DNA from: Chrysophaeum taylorii
Lineage: Eukaryota; Sar; Pelagophyceae; Pelagomonadales; Pelagomonadaceae
NCBI GenBank assembly: GCA_029834535.1
Contig: JAQMWT010000012.1
Coordinates: 62,001-126,000, forward strand
DNA length: 64,000 nucleotides
Reading direction: 5' to 3'
Under the pieces are notes generated by a model. It was not told the origin of the DNA. It saw only the letters and a program-made list of their open reading frames with translations, and made no database searches. The first letter of the stretch is position 1. Each line of letters begins with the position of its first letter. Position numbers and translations under genes: made by a program. Below, piece after piece: positions 1-10,109 of the stretch.

Positions 1-1193
1 ACATCAAACTTGTCGTATTTTAGACTCGTACTGATGGGTTAGAATTACAGGGGTGGTGTCGGCGATCTTCCGGAACGAGGCTGTCGACGTCTTGACATCC
101 CTTCGCGCCGCAGCTTGTATTTGCCGACTTTCTCGTACAGTGCTCGACGGTGCGGCAGCAGCTCCCGGGGAGATCTTGCGGCAGGGCGGGGTTGTCGAGA
201 TGCGCGAGGAGGAGGAGGATAAGGAGGTGTTCTCTTACGGTCGTGCGAGTTGTTTATGCTGGCGTAACGGCACGTGCTCGCGTTGCCGTCCCATGATCAA
301 GCTGGACAGCTAACTCCGGATCGGGTACGCGACGGTGAGGAACTCCTGAACGTGGTCCTGTACGGTCCCGCACAAGTGTGGGACTACAATCTTTGGGTTC
401 TCGAGGGGCGTTGCTCGCGCAGTTTCTCGAGGTCGTCGAGTTTCGCGTTCTCGACCCCGAGTCGATTATCAAAGACGCTCCCTCTCGGATTTTGGGGTGC
501 AGAATGCGATGATCCGTCTCACGCAGTAAGTCTGGTGTCCGATGTCCGCTTGTTGCTGAAGAATGACGCACGACCACGGCAACACCACCATGGAGAGTCG
601 CGGTTTGGGTGGCTTCTACGAACGATGGAAGGTACGAGAATGGGCCCAGCTTAAATACGCCAAGCCGTGGGAATCTGCTCTCGAGGCCGCGCTTCGCTAC
701 CCGCTCTCCTTGCGTATCGCCGCGCTGTCTTAGGATGGACCTCCTTCTAAGGCGGTCATGGGAGGGTGCCCATGCCGCGCGTGTAACGCGACGGTAGATT
801 CTGCGTGGCTGCAGCACCTAGCTCTCGTTTTTAAAGCATTTTCGCACCAAAAGCGCTCACGCGCCCCCTTGAAAAGCCTTCTTAAGTTTTATTTAAAAAG
901 CCGAAGTTTGGTCAATACTGTGGATGTTTGAGGAGTAGTGATCAAACTTGTTGACCAAACTTACAAGGAAATTAATCAAACTTGAAGAGTTGATTGATCA
1001 AACTTAATGCAACTTTGGAGTGACCAAACTTAACTGACAAAACTTCTATGGAAAGTGACCACACTTGTGAGTTTTTCCTTAATCATACATCAAAATCGAG
1101 CAAACATGAAAGAAATTCACCAAACTTTTTGACCAAACTTGACCGATCCCTAATAATAATAAAAGCCCCGCCAATACACACTATAGTATAGTG
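1..1193. other. No confident gene; scattered coding-like debris
   Basis: No reading frame here looks like a complete gene. Between about 410 and 733 there are short protein-like stretches in different plus frames. One example is an ATG-initiated 56-codon frame at 563-733, rich in Trp, Tyr and Arg and containing FYERWKVREWAQ. They are separated by stops and shifts, which suggests a decayed gene, perhaps from a mobile element, that I cannot name. From about 900 onward the sequence becomes AT-richer and is filled with a short degenerate repeat, listed separately. Confidence 0.4.
900..1140. repeat. Degenerate CAAACTT-rich tract upstream of a gene
   Basis: The heptamer CAAACTT, or close variants such as ACAAAACTT and CACACTT, recurs about ten times at irregular 10-35 bp spacing, often as TGACCAAACTT or GATCAAACTT. 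The tract ends about 50 bp before the start codon at 1194, so it could be a promoter-proximal binding-site cluster or just a decayed minisatellite. The repeat is seen directly; any role is inference. Confidence 0.5.
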
Positions 1194-2690
1194 ATGAAAA
1201 TGCGCGGCTTGACTGTTGTTGTTGTTGTTTTCGTTTTGGTCGTCGTTGGCCAAGAAGAAGTTCTTTTTCCCGAGGAGGTATCGGTGGAACTACTGATGCC
1301 GGCGGAAAACACGACGTATCCGTGCGGGGTGCTGCACCCAACCGTGATGCTCGGGCTCGGACCGGACGATGTTGCAGCCAAAGTCCTGAGGGACAGGCGG
1401 TGGTTATTGTGCTTCGAGGTCCTCGAAAGCCGCGAACAGCACTGCGCTCCCTTGGGGTCGCGCAGCCTCCACACCATCTTCGCAAACGAGGCGCGCACCT
1501 GGACATTTGCGGTGTGGTTGACCTATCTCGCGTCCGATTCGGCGACGAGAAGAAGTACGAGTCGTTTCGAAAGAAAGTTTACTACAATTTGTGAAAAAAA
1601 ACGCCAAAAAATCAACACCGCTGCAGCAGCCGAGTCGCTCGATCTCGAATGTACCTGGGGGACGCGCGTCACGATGGGCCAACTCTCGAGGTTTTCCGAG
1701 GACGACGGCAGACTCGGCTTCGCGACGATCGACGGCGACGCGCCGCCGCGAAACGCTACTATACTCTACCGCCTCGCGCCGCGGTCCCTCAAACGGCTTC
1801 GTGCGAAGAACCAACTTTACGCCCTCGATTCGAGAGCGGGGTGCGGACGACGACGCGAACCACAGTTGGCTTCCATACTGGCCCTCTCGAAGTCTCTCGA
1901 AGGTCTCGGAGCGACGCAGAAGCTCGCCACCGACGTCGTCGTCCTCCTCAACGGCTTCCAAGAGGACCTGGGTCCCTGGGTCCGCCGTCTTCTTGCGCAC
2001 GATCGTGTCGCGACCACGACAGCGCCCTCGGGCAATCAGGCTTCTTTCGAATTCCAATCGAAGGTCGTCGCGTCCATACCCGACGATACGATCGTCGTTG
2101 CTCTGGAAGACGACATGCTTCTCCAGCCCTCGGCGCTCCGCGAGATGGTCGATTTTTTTCAGTCCCACGACCCCTGTGTCGTGTCTCCGGTGGACACCCC
2201 GCTCCTCTACTCTGGGGACGCGCACTTCGTAGGCGTCGGAAACGCCAAAGCCAGAATAATCGCCGGCAGGCACAGACATTGGCGCACCACCGAGAGCACC
2301 ACGAGCTCCTTCGCGATGACGGCCCGCACCTACAAGATCCTCGACGCCAATCACCTTCTCCCCGATCCCGACCACGACTTTCTCCACTCGAACGCCCTCG
2401 CCTCCGCCAAGCCCGGCTCCATCCTCTCCCCGCTCCCCAGCCTCGCCACCCCGATCGAACGCATCGACCTCTTCGCCGAAACCCACGTCGCACTCTACTT
2501 TGACTACATCCACTTCGCCCACTCCCTCATCAACGACTTCGAAATAACGGCTGCTGCTGCTGCTGCTGCGAACTCGTCGTCCGAGAACGACGACGATGAT
2601 GATGGCGTTGCTGCCGCCGCCGCGACGTTGTTCTTATTGACCGACGACGACGACGAGGAGGAGGAGGAGGAGTTCTGCGGCCGTCGATGA
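1194..2690 (+). CDS. Secreted glycosyltransferase-like protein
   Basis: A 498-residue protein from ATG 1194 (an in-frame GTG lies just upstream). It begins with a hydrophobic signal peptide or anchor rich in Val. The middle reads like a GT-A nucleotide-sugar transferase: a Rossmann-like strand (TDVVVLLNGF), then VVALEDDMLLQPSALREM, where the acidic EDD could act as a DXD-type metal/nucleotide-sugar site. A conserved-looking stretch with SFAMTARTYK follows. The C-terminus is low complexity: Ala runs and two long Asp/Glu runs. It probably acts in the ER/Golgi lumen or at the cell surface. Its stop is 23 bp from the stop of the convergent LisH gene. I cannot assign a CAZy family; the signal peptide and acidic motif are the evidence. 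Confidence 0.6.
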   Translation: MKMRGLTVVVVVFVLVVVGQEEVLFPEEVSVELLMPAENTTYPCGVLHPTVMLGLGPDDVAAKVLRDRRWLLCFEVLESREQHCAPLGSRSLHTIFANEARTWTFAVWLTYLASDSATRRSTSRFERKFTTICEKKRQKINTAAAAESLDLECTWGTRVTMGQLSRFSEDDGRLGFATIDGDAPPRNATILYRLAPRSLKRLRAKNQLYALDSRAGCGRRREPQLASILALSKSLEGLGATQKLATDVVVLLNGFQEDLGPWVRRLLAHDRVATTTAPSGNQASFEFQSKVVASIPDDTIVVALEDDMLLQPSALREMVDFFQSHDPCVVSPVDTPLLYSGDAHFVGVGNAKARIIAGRHRHWRTTESTTSSFAMTARTYKILDANHLLPDPDHDFLHSNALASAKPGSILSPLPSLATPIERIDLFAETHVALYFDYIHFAHSLINDFEITAAAAAAANSSSENDDDDDGVAAAAATLFLLTDDDDEEEEEEFCGRR

Positions 2691-2713
2691 GTGACGCCGG
2701 TCTCCTAGGCTAC

Positions 2714-3973
2714 TTAGCCCATCGGGATCATGGCCCCCATGGGCTTTGGGTTGAAGGGTGGCACCGAGGGCACGGGCGGCTCGAGTTCAGCGCGCTCGTC
2801 TTCGAGGCGCTTGAGCCTGCGCGGAGGTTGTCAGACAAACACAAAAATAAAAACGCACGGATCCCAGTAGGCGTGGGCCGCGGCCTGCTGCTCCTTGCGG
2901 AGGCGCCGCTTCTTCTCGGCGAGCTTCTCCTCGTCGGATTGGCGGACGCGGGACCGGAAGAACTGCGCGCAAAAGACGCAAACCCCGATCTGGTCGTAGG
3001 TGAAGGCCTTGTGGACCTTGGCGGTGCTCTTCAGGTGCGCGGGGTGAGGCTCGACATCCTCGGCCCAGCGCGCCCGCAAATCGTGGACGGCCTTGAACGG
3101 CACGGCGAGGACGAGGTTCACCTGGGAGAACTCGAGTTCGCAGAGACCGCAGGCTTTTTTTTTCTTGAGGCCGTAGCGCTCGGCCGTCAAATTTTGTTCG
3201 AGCTCGGAGAGCTGGTGGTGCCTCCTTTCGTTTTCGATGAAATTTTGCCGCGACTCGAGGAGGTCCACGTTCCGCTTTATGACCGCGAGGTCCCGCCGGA
3301 CCATCCGCTCGCGAAAGTCCATCGGGATCCAGTTTTCGCGAGAAAAGCTGGGAGCAGACTCGCGGCGGACGTGAAAATTCAAACCCTCTGGATGAGGAGG
3401 AGGAGGAGGAGGTCGCGTCGTCACCTTCCCGCTATTATTGCTGCTGCTCGCGGGTCGCGTCGGCGTCGTCGTCGGGAACTCCTTCTTTTTCTTCTTCTTC
3501 TTCTTCTTGTTCTTTGGAACCGCGACGACGGCTTGTTGTTGTTGGTGTGCTGGCTGCTCTGGTTGTTTCTTCTTGGGGGGCGACTTGGCCGGGGTAGCAA
3601 GCCGGGGTTGGTGCGCGCACGACGGCACGCTCTTCGACGCGGCGAGTTCGACGGAGCGGCGCATCTTGAGGTTGGTCTCGCGCAGCAGTTCCTGCGTGAT
3701 AACCTCGAGGATTGTGTCGAAAAAGGTAGTGGCGTTGAGGAGGTCGGGGAGCGACAACAGCTTGCCCATGGTGCACCAGCTGTCGAGGCTCGGTCTCGGG
3801 TGGCCGCGCTTGGAAAGTTCGACGTTCATGCACTCGAGCGTCGCATCGAGCCCTTTTTTCCGCAAGAAGTCCCGGACCACGAGCTCGCTGAACATCGAAA
3901 TCTGCTCGCGCACCTCGTCCCCGAGCATCGCGTCGGCCCCAATCAAGTCGGGTTTCGACAACATCGTCATCAT
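2714..3973 (-). CDS. LisH-domain protein with Cys-pair motifs, one 42-nt intron
   Basis: CDS is complement(join(2714..2816,2859..3973)), 405 residues. The first exon alone runs into a stop after an odd FIFVFV tail. Removing 2817-2858 (GTGCG...GCGCAG on the minus strand) continues the frame as DPLKRLEDERAELEPP and ends in a Pro/Met-rich tail, which supports splicing. The N-terminus has a LisH-like helix pair (SELVVRDFLRKKGLDATLEC), usual for dimerising proteins of microtubule or E3-ligase complexes. A basic, Gln/Lys/Pro-rich linker follows, then a charged helical region (FRERMVRRDL) and two CxxC pairs (CGLC and CVFC) about 60 residues apart that could bind zinc. The family is not recognised. 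It shares a 60-bp divergent spacer with the gene at 4034. Confidence 0.7.
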
Positions 3974-4033
3974 AATGTATCCTATCGTCGTAGTAATATA
4001 TCCGTTGTTTGTTTGTTGTTGGTTGTTGTTGTG
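3974..4033. promoter_or_regulatory. 60-bp bidirectional promoter
   Basis: This is the whole interval between the start codons of the LisH gene (minus) and the glycosyltransferase (plus). It holds an AT-rich TAATATAT core and a GTT-rich run toward the plus gene. Both 5' UTRs and both core promoters must fit in or overlap it. Confidence 0.55.
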
Positions 4034-5431
4034 ATGTGGCGGCTGGTCGTCGGCGTCGTCGCTGCGCGAGCCCGAGGAGAAGAAAGTGAAGCGCCGTCGC
4101 TCGTGTTGGCGCTGATGGTGCGGAACGAGGAGGCGAACCTCCGCGCCAACCTGCCGCTCTGGGGTGACGTGGCCGATGCCGTCGTGTGCGGCGTCGACGA
4201 AAGGACCACCGACGAGTCGGCGCGGTCTGTGGCCGAGGCTCTACCCCGCGTGCCACGGTGGGTCTTCTCGTTTCGGTTCGACAATTTTGGCCAGGGCCGG
4301 ACGGTCGTGCTCGGGGAAGCCTGGCGCAAGTTCCCGAACGCGAGCCACGTCCTCTCGGTCGACCCGGATTGGCGGCCGGCGGACGAGCTCGTCAAACAGG
4401 AGCTCGACATGATCCATCGAACGTTTGTCTTTTTGGTCTGGGACCGCAACGGCCTCACGACGCGGAACCTCAACTGGCTCGTGCGCCACGAGCCAGGACT
4501 CAGATTCGAGCACCGCCTCCACGAGCAGCTCGCGCGGCCGTCCGTCGACGACGGCGGCGTCAAGCGGCTATCGTGGGAGGTGGTGGAGCGCGAGGGGCGC
4601 ACCTCGTGGCACACGGCGGAGGGCCACGGGCACTCCCAGAGTTACCGGCGTTACCTGAACGACCTGAGGCTGTTGGAGCTCGACCTAGACGAATGGGGAC
4701 CCGAGGACCCCCACACGCTGTACTATCTCGGCGCGACGCACCTGAGCGCGCTCGAGGCGATGGTGGGTATAGGCGAGCACGAACGGACGGCCGAAACCGA
4801 CGCGCACGTTTTCGCCGGCATCGATTACCTCGAGCGGCGGGTCGCGCCGCGCGTCGCGTCGCGCTCCCCTGGCGAGCAGACGTGGGCGTCTCTTCGATGG
4901 CTCGCGCACGCGAACCACTACTACGCGAGAAATCTGAGCGCGGCCGAGGCGTGGTACAAAAAGTGTGTCGCGTACGATCCCGCGCGCGTGGACTGCCTCG
5001 TGTTTTCTTCGGCGCTTTTCCGCGAGACCGGGAGACCCCAGGACGCGTGGCGCGCGAGCTTGGCTGGACTCGCGACGCCCTTCGAGACTGGCGACCGCGT
5101 TTTCGCCCACAACTTCTACGTCCACCGGTGCTCTCTCCCGATTGAGGCCGCGCTCTCGCTCCTCGGCCTCCTGCAGCGCGCCCGGCGCGACGAGGCCTGG
5201 GACGTCCTCGCGGTCTTTGGGGATGGCCTCCTCGGCCGGGCGGCCTGCGACGACCCGACGCGCGGCTTCATCACGGCACGGCCCGAGGAGGTGAGGGCTG
5301 CGGCCCGCGCCTACGCGGATCTCCGGCCGACCGCGACCTGCGCGTCGCGCAAAGCGGCGCGAGCCGCCGCGAACCACGACGAAAGCCACCTGGCCATGAT
5401 GAAGCGCTGGGGCCTCGAGGTCTGTAAGTAA
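4034..5431 (+). CDS. GT2-like glycosyltransferase with tetratricopeptide-like region
   Basis: A 465-residue protein from ATG 4034. An open frame extends upstream to 2687, but it is only the antisense of the LisH gene. A short hydrophobic N-terminus (WRLVVGVVAARA) suggests a signal peptide. LVLALMVRNEEANLRANL is the usual opening strand-helix of family 2 glycosyltransferases, followed by the acidic VCGVDERTTDES and a DXD-like LSVDPDW near residue 113. The C-terminal half contains repeated helix pairs (HYYARNLSAAEAWYKKC) like TPRs, a layout known for GT2-TPR proteins. It probably transfers sugar in the secretory pathway; donor and acceptor are unknown. Confidence 0.7.
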   Translation: MWRLVVGVVAARARGEESEAPSLVLALMVRNEEANLRANLPLWGDVADAVVCGVDERTTDESARSVAEALPRVPRWVFSFRFDNFGQGRTVVLGEAWRKFPNASHVLSVDPDWRPADELVKQELDMIHRTFVFLVWDRNGLTTRNLNWLVRHEPGLRFEHRLHEQLARPSVDDGGVKRLSWEVVEREGRTSWHTAEGHGHSQSYRRYLNDLRLLELDLDEWGPEDPHTLYYLGATHLSALEAMVGIGEHERTAETDAHVFAGIDYLERRVAPRVASRSPGEQTWASLRWLAHANHYYARNLSAAEAWYKKCVAYDPARVDCLVFSSALFRETGRPQDAWRASLAGLATPFETGDRVFAHNFYVHRCSLPIEAALSLLGLLQRARRDEAWDVLAVFGDGLLGRAACDDPTRGFITARPEEVRAAARAYADLRPTATCASRKAARAAANHDESHLAMMKRWGLEVCK

Positions 5432-5608
5432 CGGAGTTGAGAAACTCGAAAAGACTTGCCGTCGTCTTCCGAGCCGCGACCCAAGGCATCATCATCAAAA
5501 CCAAACCCTGTAGCATGCATGCATTGACGACAACTAATCAATCGTAAGGGGGGCAACGGAACGGATCGCATTGTCTGTCTGACATTATGGGTGTGGAGGT
5601 GTGAGGTA

Positions 5609-7375
5609 ATGTTTGAATCGTACGAGGCGCGCGGCGAGGGCGCCGCGTCCACGACGCACCTGTTTGCGCCCTTCATCGACGACTCTGAGTTCGTGTCTTT
5701 GATGGAGGAGGAAAAGGAAGAAAGGAGACCACCCGCCGAGGTCCCGCGGACGGAATGGCGGTCTGAGCTGGGGTCCCTCGCCTCCCCCGCCTCTTCGCCC
5801 GTCGACGACATGATCCCGCCGTGTCGCAGCTTCGACTCGCGCGACGGAAGCCTCTCGGGCGACCCCCTGGGGATGATCCCCAAGTGCGGGTCGCACGAGT
5901 GGAGCGGTCCCGCCGCTCAGCAAGGACTCATTCTAAAGGCCGACTCTAAAGATTGGGGCGCGATTCCATCGGCCGAGCCCCCCCTCATCACCAGAACAAA
6001 CGAGAGCCAATTAGAGGACCTGCTGTCAATCCTTGCTTCCCAGGTCGCCTCGCCGGCGGCGGCATCGTCGGCGCGACGCGAGGGCGTACCGCCCGTCGTC
6101 GGGAGGTCTCGGTCGGAAGAGTCGTCGCTCGAGAGCGGATCTGACGTGGACGATTCGTCGTCCTCGAGCGGCGACGACAACAACAACATTTCCAACAAAA
6201 TGCGTAGTAGTAAACGGCGGAAGAAACGACGGCAGGAGCGCATGTCGCCGGAGGCGAAGGCGGAGCTCACGCGACAGCGGAACCGCGAGCACGCGAGGTC
6301 GACGCGTCGGCGGAAGAAGCAGTACGTCGAGCAGCTCAAGAAGCAGGTTGCCGACCTTTTGGCCAAACAGCACCTCCTCAACTCCCTCGAAGCGCCCCCC
6401 CTCGAAGCAGAACAGGCCGACCTCCGCGGCGCGGTCGTCCAGACCTTTCTCATCTACCGCGTGACGAGGGTAGTCGATCGCGACCGCTGGCGCGATATCG
6501 TCGACGACCACGTCCGAGCGACCTTGCCGCGGACCCCCTACCGCTGCGAGCCGCGCACGCAGCACCAGTCCCCGCCTGGCACGAGACGCCTCAAGGGCAT
6601 CGACGGTCTCGTCCGCGACGCCATCTCCGTCGGCTCGATGGTCGACATGGTCAGGCAACGCGCCAAGGTGCTGAGACGACGGCCCGAGCCCCCCGACGTC
6701 GAGCTCCGCTGCACGGTCGAACCCCGGGACCTTATTCTCGTCGCCGACCGCGTTCTCTGTCGTTGGACGGCCGCGACCAACGGCCTGAGGGCTGCCGGAC
6801 TGCCCGCCGAACTCTGCGTCGACGGCTTCTGCAAGGCCGCCTTCCACAACCACAAGCTCCGCGATATCGAGATTACCTTCGATGCTCTTTCCGTCTCCGC
6901 CCAGCTCATCGAGGCCGATTTGATGGACCTCAGCATCCTCGCCGCCGACGCCGTCGTCGACGACGACCGTTTTCTTCCGCCGCCCCCGCCGCCGCCGCAA
7001 CAAACGACGACGACGACGACTGCTGCCAACGGCCCCGCGACCGGTTCCCCCGCGCCCGCGAGACCACCACCCCCCCCGCTTCTCCCGCCGATCCTCCCGC
7101 CCTACCCCGCCGCGCCCCCTTACTTCGGTATGCAGAACCACCTCTACCTCCCGCGACCATACCTCCCCCAGGGCTGCACCCCGCCCTTCTTTCCGCCCCC
7201 CCTCCATCTCCCCCCCCTCCACGCAGCTAATCTCCTCCACCACGCGGGCCCCTTCCACCACAACTACCCGCCCGCCCCCGCACCACCACTCGACCAAACA
7301 ACACCCCCGCCGCCGCCGCCGTCGCCGAGTATCCTTCTCCACGTCGCCTCGTCCGCTCCATCCTCGTCGCCTTGA
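5609..7375 (+). CDS. bZIP transcription factor with Pro-rich tail
   Basis: A 588-residue protein from ATG 5609; the frame is open upstream but without another ATG. The acidic, Ser-rich N-terminus may be an activation region. Around residues 212-265 lies a bZIP: the basic region has the invariant N-x7-R (NREHARSTRRRKKQ), followed by a short leucine zipper. A globular domain follows (about 360-450, with LCRWTAATNGLRAAG and DIEITFDALS), resembling a domain I remember next to bZIPs in stramenopiles. The flavin-binding LOV motif of aureochromes is not present. The last 130 residues are Pro-rich with His and Tyr. It is expected to act in the nucleus. AATAAA-like sequence follows the stop. Domain call is firm; the stramenopile comparison is from memory. 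Confidence 0.85.
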   Translation: MFESYEARGEGAASTTHLFAPFIDDSEFVSLMEEEKEERRPPAEVPRTEWRSELGSLASPASSPVDDMIPPCRSFDSRDGSLSGDPLGMIPKCGSHEWSGPAAQQGLILKADSKDWGAIPSAEPPLITRTNESQLEDLLSILASQVASPAAASSARREGVPPVVGRSRSEESSLESGSDVDDSSSSSGDDNNNISNKMRSSKRRKKRRQERMSPEAKAELTRQRNREHARSTRRRKKQYVEQLKKQVADLLAKQHLLNSLEAPPLEAEQADLRGAVVQTFLIYRVTRVVDRDRWRDIVDDHVRATLPRTPYRCEPRTQHQSPPGTRRLKGIDGLVRDAISVGSMVDMVRQRAKVLRRRPEPPDVELRCTVEPRDLILVADRVLCRWTAATNGLRAAGLPAELCVDGFCKAAFHNHKLRDIEITFDALSVSAQLIEADLMDLSILAADAVVDDDRFLPPPPPPPQQTTTTTTAANGPATGSPAPARPPPPPLLPPILPPYPAAPPYFGMQNHLYLPRPYLPQGCTPPFFPPPLHLPPLHAANLLHHAGPFHHNYPPAPAPPLDQTTPPPPPPSPSILLHVASSAPSSSP

Positions 7376-7591
7376 AGAAACCAAGAAGAAGAAGTTTATT
7401 ATATTTTTTAAAAATAAATCCGTCCGACTTATTTATTACTCGAGGAGCGTCGACAAGAGGAGGCAAAGCGCGACAAACGTAGCTCGTGGCGACGCGGAGG
7501 AGGAGGAGTCGCATTCGAGTCGAAAACGAGCGAGCTTTCTGGCCACGGGCTGTGCGCGTGGCGGCGACGGGGAGGTTTGTTATGAAATTGA

Positions 7592-7966
7592 TCAAAACTC
7601 GGCAGGGAATAGAGAAGGTTGGTTGAAGCGGCGATATATTAGGTCGCTTCTTGTTGTGCTTGGTCGTCGGAAGCGGAGTGGTGGTGGGGACGGAGGCAGC
7701 GGTCGCAGGACTGGCGTCGGGACCGAGGCAGGCGCGTGGTTCGTGGGTTTGGGCGGCGCGTGGTCCGGGGGGGCGGCGTCGCGCGCGCTGTCCGAGTGGG
7801 GGCGGTTCAAGAGCGGAAGCTGCGGGAGGGCCAGCGCGGCCAGTTTGATTGGTCGGAGGTGCAGCCAGATGCTCCCGCCGGCGCACTTGGGGATGTGCCC
7901 GAACACCACGACGCCATCATCCGCCTGCGCGGCTTCTGCAAAGAGCGGCACCAACGCGAAACCCAT
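7592..7966 (-). pseudogene. Possible sulfotransferase-like fragment
   Basis: The minus-strand frame carries VVVFGHIPKCAGGSIW, which resembles the first (PAPS-binding) motif of membrane sulfotransferases, HIPKTAGxS. After it the frame degenerates into Pro/Ala-rich sequence with no further family motif, and upstream a likely shift is needed to join the frame to DESQVEG. The plus strand of the same stretch also looks partly protein-like, so strand and reality are uncertain. It could be a decayed gene or an unresolved multi-exon gene. Confidence 0.25.
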
Positions 7967-8493
7967 CCACGCGTCGAGCCCCAGCCCTCGACCTGCGATT
8001 CGTCGCCGACGTTGGCAAGGGCGACCCTCAGAGTGAGGGCGGCCAGGCGGCGTTGGACGACGGGGTTTACGCAGACAACTCTTTTGTCAGCACTACTACC
8101 TCTGTCGTCATCGCTGACCGTCAGAAGAATGGTATATTTGTCTTGCGGCATTATTAATTGGTTGTCCGAAATTCTCGGCAAAGTGATGAGGTTCACAAGA
8201 TTTGAATTTCGAAAAGCAAGACTTATTTGTTGAGGTAGGATGCGAGGCATAATGGACTGAGTCAGGGGCAAGATAAGGTCAGACAGTGTCTCGTCGTCCT
8301 TCGCGTGTTGGCCGAATGGAAGATGGCGCGTCAGACTCCGAGATGTTCTAGTCGGCGCACCTCATCATCACATACGGCGGGTTCGCGGCGACAGGGATGT
8401 ATCCTGCAACTGGTTGGTGGGGAATTGGGCGGTGGGGCTTTCCCGACTTCCGGTGCAGCGCGTGGAGGGGGCGCGCGTCGTCTCAGTTACCGT

Positions 8494-8579
8494 CCATTCC
8501 ATTCCATTCCATTCCATTCCATTCCATTCCATTCCATTCCATTCCATTCCATTCCATTCCATTCCATTCCATTCCATTC
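8494..8579. repeat. ATTCC pentanucleotide satellite
   Basis: About 17 uninterrupted copies of ATTCC (GGAAT on the other strand) with no visible variants. It lies between decayed coding segments and is not inside a recognised gene. The uniformity suggests recent expansion. Confidence 0.95.
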
Positions 8580-8671
8580 ATTCGCGTGTTGATGTTGTGT
8601 GGCAGTAGCCTCCCCGTTCAGGTTGGCGGTACCGCGCCGTACGGTTTGCGGCGTGGGTGGTTAACTTGCCC

Positions 8672-9517
8672 ATGATGACGACGCTCGTCCGAACCAACGG
8701 CGTCGCGCCAGGACGCGACGTCGTGATCTTAATCGCGTGCTCGGCAGCAAGCACGGCGCCTCGCGAGCTTACACCGGCTGCCTATCGCGGCTACGCTCGT
8801 CGTCTCGAGCGCATTGTATCTGAATCTTCTTCGCGCTGGCCGACGCGCGTCGTCGCCGCGCTCGGAAGCTCCGTTGAGATTCAGGTCTCCTCCTCGTCGT
8901 CGTCCTCCTTCAAGGACAAGGCGAGGTTCGACGAGTACGCCGCCTTTTATGAGCAGCGGCAGCACGCGCTTTGGTGTTGGTTGCGACGTGCGCCTTCGCG
9001 TGGTCTTTGATTGTAGCGACGTTCACTTTTTTGGTCGCCTGCGCGGTCTTAGACGTGTCGAGCACCGTTTTTTACAAGCGGTTCTTTATCGGGGACGCCT
9101 CGAGCCGCATCTGAGCGCGCGAGTTTGCGCTCTCGACGCTTTCGGACCAAGAGCGCCTCGCGACCGTCCAACGAACGCCGCGTGTTCGACGCCGCGCTCG
9201 AGGTGACCCCCTCAATGGTCGAGACAACACTGAGTGAACGGAAGAAGCACGAAGAAAAAACGTCGGACACCACATCTTATCTCGTCTCGACGAGAGTCTC
9301 GGTACATCATCTTCTGACAACCAACTTTTTTTTGGACAAACCGCCACGCTTACTTGTAAGCCCGGCGTACTCAACGCGACGATTTCGCTCCATGGCGCTT
9401 GCATGTGCCTGGTGTCCCCCTATGTCGCTGCCTCGCAGGAACACTCGCTACATGCCGCTGTTGCAGCATCGCGGAAAGAAGCAGCCGAATGATATATATA
9501 TTCTACCCCCCACCTGA
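8672..9517 (+). pseudogene. Frame-broken membrane protein gene
   Basis: Protein-like sequence continues for about 850 bp but in changing frames. It opens at ATG 8672 (TTLVRTNGVAPGRDVVIL, later FDEYAAFYEQ), then moves to another frame near 8955. That frame gives two hydrophobic segments (CAFAWSLIVATFTFLVACAV) and FYKRFFIGDASS, then an in-frame TGA near 9110. It continues as FALSTLSDQERLATVQRT, meets another TGA near 9224, and ends with a Cys-containing extracellular-looking segment (GQTATLTCKPGVLNATISL) before a stop at about 9517. No single set of canonical short introns that I tried restores it. A decayed integral-membrane gene is the simplest reading; base-calling errors are the alternative. 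Family unknown. Confidence 0.4.
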
Positions 9518-10109
9518 TCCGCAAGTCCCTTCCTCCCTCAGTTTTGGCCAAGAAAGAAGAACGCAGCAGCAATCGGAGGCGGGGCAGGTCATTCATTCAT
9601 TATATCGCCGATAGGTGGCGCCGACTGCATCACCGCCGTAGCGTTTCTATTCTATCTTCCTCTCTATATTTCGCGCACCGACCAAAATCACCACGATCAC
9701 GACTGAATGAACAAACGGACGGACGGACCCCTCGAGCCAAAGCCCCTAAGTACCAAGCTTGAAGAAGAAGAGGTGCGTCGAGCGTGTTGTTGCCCTCCCT
9801 GCCCGCCCACGTGGCCCCGATCTATCTATCCCGAGTTGGCTGGCCCAAGCGAGCGCGGTATAGCTGACCTTGAGAGAGAAAAGGGCCCTCAGAACTCGGA
9901 GAGGAGTGGAGTTGAGCGAGATCGCCGGGGGGGCGCGAACGCGTCGTTATATATTTTTTTCGTGGCGTAGTAGTAGTAGTAGTAGTAATAGTAGTAAAGG
10001 GGGAGCACACAAGCGCAAACATAGAGGGAAGGTGCAATGGGGCATGGCGGCACTTCTGTGCAGGTGCCTGCACACAACGTGTTGTTGAGTGCCGAGGGGA
10101 AGGCGGCGG
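9518..10109. other. Intergenic, 3' region of the next minus-strand gene
   Basis: No gene seen. The interval contains a TA-rich tract near 9490-9510, a TAG trinucleotide microsatellite at about 9966-9999, and the 3' UTR side of the gene that ends at 10110. Confidence 0.5.

Noticed and set aside
2687-4033. Plus-strand frame continuous with the GT2-like gene, giving a 914-residue ORF
   Set aside because: The first 449 codons are the antisense of the LisH gene, whose own splice site, start and motifs are coherent; ATG 4034 gives a normal signal-anchored start.
6026-7384. 452-codon minus-strand ORF
   Set aside because: Antisense shadow of the bZIP gene; Gly/Arg/Val-rich only.
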